NCBI GenBank assembly: GCA_017502965.1
Contig: JAFVTZ010000115.1
Coordinates: forward strand, 1 to 10,841
Source of the DNA: Clostridia bacterium
GTDB lineage: Bacteria > Bacillota > Clostridia > Oscillospirales > Acutalibacteraceae
Length of the DNA: 10,841 bases
Direction: 5' to 3'
The notes under the pieces are model-generated. The model ran no database searches. It was not told where the DNA came from and saw only the letters and a list, made by a program, of their open reading frames with translations. Position 1 is the first letter of the stretch. Each line of letters opens with the position of its first letter. Shown in pieces: positions 7,306 to 10,841 of this stretch. A program made the position numbers and the translations under genes.

Positions 7306-7326
7306 AGGGCTGTCTTTGACAGCCCT
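7306..7326. terminator. Bidirectional terminator between the symporter and tepA
   Basis: A 9-bp perfect stem (7306-7314 with 7318-7326) closes a 3-base loop. A T-rich run follows on the plus strand (7328-7335), and on the minus strand the run TTTTAAAATTTT follows. It begins 9 bases after the symporter stop and contains part of the tepA TAG stop codon (7325-7327). Confidence 0.88.
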
Positions 7327-8005
7327 ATTTGTTTTCTATCAAATCGTAAAGCCCTTCTATAACACTTCCAAGGTTTCCTATTTCATCAATAAGTCCTTCT
7401 TTTACCGCTTTTTCACCCGACAGCACCGAGCCCACATCGGTTATCATTTCCTTGGTATTCATCATAAGTTCGGTAAATCTTTCGGCAGAAATTTTCGAAT
7501 TTTTAACTACAAAATCGGTAATTCTCGCCTGCATACGGGTAAAATGGTTCATCATCTGAGGCACTCCTATCACAAGCCCGTTTGTGCGGACAGGATGCAC
7601 CGTCATTGTAGCAGATGGGGCTATATAAGATCTGTCTGCCGAAACCGCAAGAGGCACACCTATCGAATGACCGCCTCCAAGTACAAAAGAAACCGTCGGT
7701 TTTTTCATTCCCGAAATCAGTTCTGCAAGGGCAAGCCCTGCCTCAACATCTCCGCCGACAGTATTTAATATTACAAGCAGACCCTCTATTTCTTCGCTTT
7801 CCTCAACTGCGATAAGTTGGGGAATAACGTGTTCATATTTTGTGGTTTTACTCTGTTCAGGAAGTACACTGTGACCCTCAATTTCGCCTATAACAGTAAG
7901 GCAGTATATCTTATGCTTTCCGCCGAAAGCCGAAAGTGTTCCGAGTTCTTTTATTTTTTCTATATCGTCAGAATCGTTGCGGTTTTTCTCCTCTTGATTA
8001 TTCAT
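7325..8005 (-). CDS. tepA: ClpP-like serine protease, TepA family
   Basis: The 226-residue product has the ClpP/crotonase fold pattern of the Bacillus TepA (YmfB) family. NTVGGDV (81-87) replaces the ClpP oxyanion segment, GGGHSIGVPLA (111-120 region) carries the nucleophile S114, and SATMTVHPVR holds H137. A plausible acid partner is D190, so the triad seems intact. The first 30 residues are charged and have no signal peptide, so the protein is probably cytoplasmic or peripheral. TepA has been linked to protein translocation and to spore-forming Firmicutes, but its substrate is poorly known. I start at the ATG at 8005 because GGAGG lies 8 bases upstream; an in-frame upstream start near 8038 has no such support. 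Its usual neighbour in Bacillus, spoIIIE, is not seen here. It converges on the symporter and is divergent from the PAP2 gene. Confidence 0.88.
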   Translation of the reverse strand: MNNQEEKNRNDSDDIEKIKELGTLSAFGGKHKIYCLTVIGEIEGHSVLPEQSKTTKYEHVIPQLIAVEESEEIEGLLVILNTVGGDVEAGLALAELISGMKKPTVSFVLGGGHSIGVPLAVSADRSYIAPSATMTVHPVRTNGLVIGVPQMMNHFTRMQARITDFVVKNSKISAERFTELMMNTKEMITDVGSVLSGEKAVKEGLIDEIGNLGSVIEGLYDLIENK

Positions 8006-8070
8006 TCTTTCTTCCTCCAGATAAAAAATATTCCACATTTTATTATCTCAAAAAATTAACGAATTATTAG

Positions 8071-8099
8071 TTGCTATAAATATAGATTGATGGTATAAT
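8071..8099 (+). promoter_or_regulatory. Extended -10 promoter of the PAP2 gene
   Basis: TTGCTA (8071-8076) and a perfect TATAAT (8094-8099) are 17 bases apart, and TGG just before the -10 makes it an extended -10. Transcription should start near 8106. That is downstream of the ATG at 8098, which therefore cannot serve as the start codon. Confidence 0.75.
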
Positions 8100-8130
8100 G
8101 AATTCCAAACCGAAAAAGGGAAGTGATTTT

Positions 8131-8811
8131 TTGAAAATTGTTGATTATAGAAAATTAAGACTCAGTAATATTACAAGTGATGAATTCAGGCATCTGTTTT
8201 TACTTCTTTTCTGGCCTTTGTTCGGGCTTGTTTTCTGGTTTTTAGAAAGAGGAATAGAACGGGATTTTATTGCGGTGGAGTGTGCCTTTGATGCGGTTAT
8301 TCCCTTTTGCGAATATTTTGTGATTCCTTATTTGCTGTGGTTTCCTTTTTTGTTTTTTATACATATTTATACATTACTTTTTGATATCCCGAGTTTCAAA
8401 AAACTGATGTATTTTATAATACTGTCCTACGGGGTTACAACTTTGATTTTCATTCTTTTCCCTACCGAGCAAAATCTCAGACCTCTGATTTTTGACCGTG
8501 ATAATTTCCTTGTTAATTTTATGAAAGGTTTTTACGAGTTTGATACTAATACAAACGTCTGCCCGTCGCTTCATGTTGTAGGTTCATTTGCAGTTTTGTT
8601 TGGCTCGTGGAACTGCAAAGGTTTAAACTCAGCACTATCCCGGACAATTTTTATAATCCTTACAATTTTTATCAGCATTTCTACAGTTTTCTTAAAACAG
8701 CACTCAATTATAGATATAATAGTGGGACTCGTACTTGTATTTGTTTTACTACCGTTTGCATTTATATTACCCGATAAAATTAAAAACAAAAAACATAAAT
8801 TAAAACCCTGA
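8131..8811 (+). CDS. PAP2-family integral membrane phosphatase-like protein
   Basis: The protein has 226 residues and about six hydrophobic segments. It carries the second and third PAP2 motifs: CPSLHV (144-149, H148) and FLKQHSIIDII (187-197, H191 and D195), the histidine and aspartate expected for phosphate-ester hydrolysis or exchange at the membrane. The first motif is not classical; PTEQNLRP (111-118) has the RP but not the usual lysine, as in the inositol-phosphorylceramide-synthase-like branch. Likely substrates are lipid phosphates or undecaprenyl pyrophosphate, but none can be assigned. I start at TTG 8131 rather than ATG 8098 because the promoter -10 overlaps that ATG, while AAGGGAAGTG precedes the TTG. 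The gene looks more AT-rich than its neighbours and stands alone as a transcription unit, ending in a strong terminator. Confidence 0.82.
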   Translation: MKIVDYRKLRLSNITSDEFRHLFLLLFWPLFGLVFWFLERGIERDFIAVECAFDAVIPFCEYFVIPYLLWFPFLFFIHIYTLLFDIPSFKKLMYFIILSYGVTTLIFILFPTEQNLRPLIFDRDNFLVNFMKGFYEFDTNTNVCPSLHVVGSFAVLFGSWNCKGLNSALSRTIFIILTIFISISTVFLKQHSIIDIIVGLVLVFVLLPFAFILPDKIKNKKHKLKP

Positions 8812-8831
8812 CAATATTGTCAGGGTTTTAA
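8800..8831. terminator. Bidirectional terminator between the PAP2 gene and ung
   Basis: A perfect 32-bp palindrome with a GC-rich CCCTGACA arm and A/T runs at both ends gives a hairpin with a U-run on either strand. It includes the PAP2 TGA stop (8809-8811) and lies 9 bases beyond the ung stop, so it can end both converging transcripts. Confidence 0.9.
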
Positions 8832-8840
8832 AATTATTGT

Positions 8841-9500
8841 TTACCAATCTATTTCTTTTAAGCCGTTGGATTTTAAAATCTCGTTAGTTTTTGAAAAATG
8901 GCGGCAGCCGAAAAATCCGCGACTTGCAGACAGCGGACTCGGGTGCACAGACATCAGTTTCTTATGTATGGGATTTCTAATAATCTCGGCTTTTTTCTGA
9001 GCGTGAGCACCCCAGAGCAGGAACACAACGGGAGTTTCCTTTTTATCAAGTTCGCAAATCACCCTATCAGTAAACTGCTCCCAGCCCATACCTTTGTGGC
9101 TTGTGGGCTCGCCCTCACGAACAGTAAGCACATTATTAAGAAGCAAAACGCCCTGTTTTGCCCAGTCGACAAGTTCGCCGTGGGGTGGAATTTCTTTTCC
9201 GATATCGGAATTTAATTCTTTGAAAATATTTTTAAGCGAAGGCGGCGGCACAACACCTTTTTTAACCGAAAAGCAAAGCCCGTGCGCCTGACCGATACCG
9301 TGATACGGGTCCTGACCGATTATAACCACCTTGGTATCTTCAAAAGAGGTATATTTGAGCGCATTAAAAATATCGTTCATATCAGGGTAAACAGTGCGGG
9401 AAGTATATTCACTTTTCAAAAACTGACGCAGTTTTTTATAATAAGGTTTTTCCCATTCGTCCGCCAGAATGGCATCCCAATCATTACCTATATGCACCAT
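8841..9500 (-). CDS. ung: Uracil-DNA glycosylase, family 1
   Basis: This 219-residue enzyme removes uracil from DNA as the first step of base excision repair. The catalytic motif GQDPYHG (62-68, with the water-activating D64) and the DNA-binding HPSPLSA (186-192, with H186) are intact, as are PPPSL (85-89) and LLLNNVLTV (119-127). Length is normal for Ung. The ATG at 9500 is preceded by GGAGG at 13 bases, longer than ideal; a TAA four codons upstream prevents any longer in-frame version except from a rare ATT. The gene lies 82 bp after lysA on the same strand with no terminator visible between, so the two may be co-transcribed. Confidence 0.97.
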   Translation of the reverse strand: MVHIGNDWDAILADEWEKPYYKKLRQFLKSEYTSRTVYPDMNDIFNALKYTSFEDTKVVIIGQDPYHGIGQAHGLCFSVKKGVVPPPSLKNIFKELNSDIGKEIPPHGELVDWAKQGVLLLNNVLTVREGEPTSHKGMGWEQFTDRVICELDKKETPVVFLLWGAHAQKKAEIIRNPIHKKLMSVHPSPLSASRGFFGCRHFSKTNEILKSNGLKEIDW

Positions 9501-9582
9501 ATTTTTAATTTAGCCTCCCTGTACACAACAATTTCCCTAAGTGCTGCCAACAAAATTTATTTACAATAGTATGCAATTTATT

Positions 9583-10841
9583 TTATATATCAAGCGCGCA
9601 AACATCATCAAAAGTTTCGCGTTTTACCGCAACATAATCGCCCTTATCCGAGAGCATCACAACAGGCGGTCTCGGAATCCGGTTATAATTAGATGCCATC
9701 GAGTAATTATAAGCACCCGTTGTAAGAACAGCGAGGATTTCACCCCTTTGGGGTCTTGGCATCAGAACATCTTCCTGAATAAGGTCACCCGATTCGCAAC
9801 ATCTGCCCGCAACAGTAGCGCAAAAGTTTTTTTCATCTTCTGCACGGGATGCAAGAATCACAGTATAAGGCGATTCATAAAGGGTATATCTTGGATTATC
9901 TGCCATAGAGCCGTCTATTGACACATAATTTTTATAACCTTTTATTTCCTTTACCGAGCCTACGGTATAAAGAGTCATTCCCGCATCGGCAACAAGGCTC
10001 CTGCCAGGCTCCATAAGAATTTCAGGAACATCAAGTCCTAAATCCGAACACTGAGCCTTTAAATAATCTGCCACCTCGCGGATTTTTTCACAGTAATCAA
10101 TAACAGGGTCTTTTTCGGTATATCTCACACCGAAACCGCCGCCGAGATTGAGTTTTTTTGGCACAAAACCGCAAGTTTCCTTTACCTTAAGGATAAATTC
10201 AAGCATCATTTCCGAAGCAGTTTTAAAAGGCTCGGACTCAAAAATCTGAGAACCGATATGGCAATGAAAACCGCAAAGTTCTATATTCTCAAGGCTGAGC
10301 AGTTTTTCTGTAAGCTCCAGAGCCTGACCTGTTTTAATGGAATTTCCGAACTTTGATTCCTCAGAGCCTGTCGAAATCTTTTTATGAGTGTGAGGGTCTA
10401 TACCGGGAGTAACACGAAGCAGCGCCTTTTGTTTTACACCCATCTCTCCTGCAATTTCATTAAGGGCGAACATTTCGTCCTCATTATCTATAACAAAACA
10501 GCCGACTTTTTTCTCAATAGCGAAACGGATATCCGCATCTGTTTTATTATTACCGTGGAAATAGCATCTTTCCATCGGAAAACCTGCCGAAAAAGCAGTG
10601 TAAATCTCACCGCAGGAAACAACATCAATATCAATATCTTCCTCAGCCATAATCCTGTAAATCTGCTTGCAGGAAAAAGCCTTGCTCGCAAACTCGGGAC
10701 GGGAGCCTTCGGGAAAATACTTTGCCATAGCGGTTTTATAAACCCTCACATGCTGACGGATTTTATTCTCATCCATAAGGTACAAAGGAGTACCGTATTT
10801 CTCAGCAAGGTCAACAGTATCATATCCCGCAAAGCAAAGAT
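9583..10841 (-). CDS. lysA: Diaminopimelate decarboxylase, 5' end outside the window
   Basis: The enzyme converts meso-diaminopimelate to lysine and CO2, the last step of lysine synthesis, using pyridoxal phosphate. The frame stays open to the right edge: 18 more codons (LCFAGYDTVDLAEKYGTP...) precede the in-frame TTG at 10785. That TTG is an internal leucine, and only roughly 10-15 residues are probably missing. In the visible 418 residues the cofactor lysine is in FASKAF (K53). Other motifs are HIGSQ (194-198), the phosphate-binding GGGFG (233-237), EPGR (277-280), CESGD (348-352) and YNYSMAS (377-383). This is the fold III decarboxylase pattern. CESGD and the position of the other motifs favour LysA over ornithine or arginine decarboxylases. 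It lies upstream of ung with 82 bp between. Confidence 0.95.
   Translation of the reverse strand, partial: LCFAGYDTVDLAEKYGTPLYLMDENKIRQHVRVYKTAMAKYFPEGSRPEFASKAFSCKQIYRIMAEEDIDIDVVSCGEIYTAFSAGFPMERCYFHGNNKTDADIRFAIEKKVGCFVIDNEDEMFALNEIAGEMGVKQKALLRVTPGIDPHTHKKISTGSEESKFGNSIKTGQALELTEKLLSLENIELCGFHCHIGSQIFESEPFKTASEMMLEFILKVKETCGFVPKKLNLGGGFGVRYTEKDPVIDYCEKIREVADYLKAQCSDLGLDVPEILMEPGRSLVADAGMTLYTVGSVKEIKGYKNYVSIDGSMADNPRYTLYESPYTVILASRAEDEKNFCATVAGRCCESGDLIQEDVLMPRPQRGEILAVLTTGAYNYSMASNYNRIPRPPVVMLSDKGDYVAVKRETFDDVCALDI

Noticed and set aside
7316..7768. 150-codon plus-strand open frame opposite tepA
   Set aside because: It is antisense to a well-conserved protein, overlaps the terminator, and has a low-complexity translation rich in His, Arg and Tyr.
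8098..8100. ATG as start of the PAP2 protein
   Set aside because: It overlaps the consensus -10 TATAAT and would lie upstream of the transcription start; it has no ribosome binding site, whereas the TTG at 8131 has one.
9501..9582. Separate promoter or terminator between lysA and ung
   Set aside because: I found no hairpin with a T-run and no convincing -35/-10 pair; co-transcription is the simpler reading.
10783..10785. TTG as start of LysA
   Set aside because: The frame stays open to the window edge and the upstream residues (FAGYDTVDLAEKYGTP) fit the LysA N-terminus, so the gene is truncated by the window.

Overview
The window looks like chromosomal DNA of an anaerobic Clostridia-type Firmicute, probably a gut or rumen lineage near the Ruminococcaceae/Oscillospiraceae. 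Grounds: strong AAGGAGG-type ribosome binding sites, moderate G+C (judged by eye), an oxygen-sensitive ferredoxin-dependent 2-oxoacid oxidoreductase, and Firmicute-like versions of LysA and the ClpP-like protein TepA. The genus cannot be fixed from the sequence. I see no mobile element, CRISPR array, rRNA or tRNA.

Left part (1-5524, all minus strand): one gene cluster, in transcription order an AMP-forming acyl-CoA synthetase, iorA, iorB, paaK (phenylacetate-CoA ligase) and the first 20 codons of an ACT-domain protein that runs off the left edge. IorAB interconverts arylpyruvates with arylacetyl-CoA plus CO2. The two ligases make, or in reverse release, CoA thioesters. Together they fit either oxidative fermentation of aromatic amino acids or the reverse route, in which phenylacetate, 4-hydroxyphenylacetate or indoleacetate is activated and reductively carboxylated back to amino-acid precursors.

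Centre (5525-7296): a 182-bp divergent control region separates that cluster from a plus-strand sodium:solute symporter (SSS family). Both directions have a TTGACA -35 box followed at identical distance by the same 11-bp element GCTTTAAAGTG, placed between -35 and -10, and then by AAAGTAT. A third, weaker copy lies in the symporter leader. This mirror-image layout is the best evidence that one unknown regulator controls uptake and CoA activation together, and it is the most interesting signal in the window.

Right part (7297-10841): unrelated housekeeping-type genes. A ClpP-like TepA protein (minus) converges on the symporter across a bidirectional terminator. A PAP2-family membrane phosphatase (plus) diverges from tepA, has its own extended -10 promoter and apparently starts at TTG. 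Uracil-DNA glycosylase (ung, minus) converges on it across a 32-bp perfect palindrome that serves as a second bidirectional terminator. Diaminopimelate decarboxylase (lysA, minus) lies upstream of ung and is cut by the right edge, so its start codon is outside the window. No gene-free stretch exceeds 300 bases.
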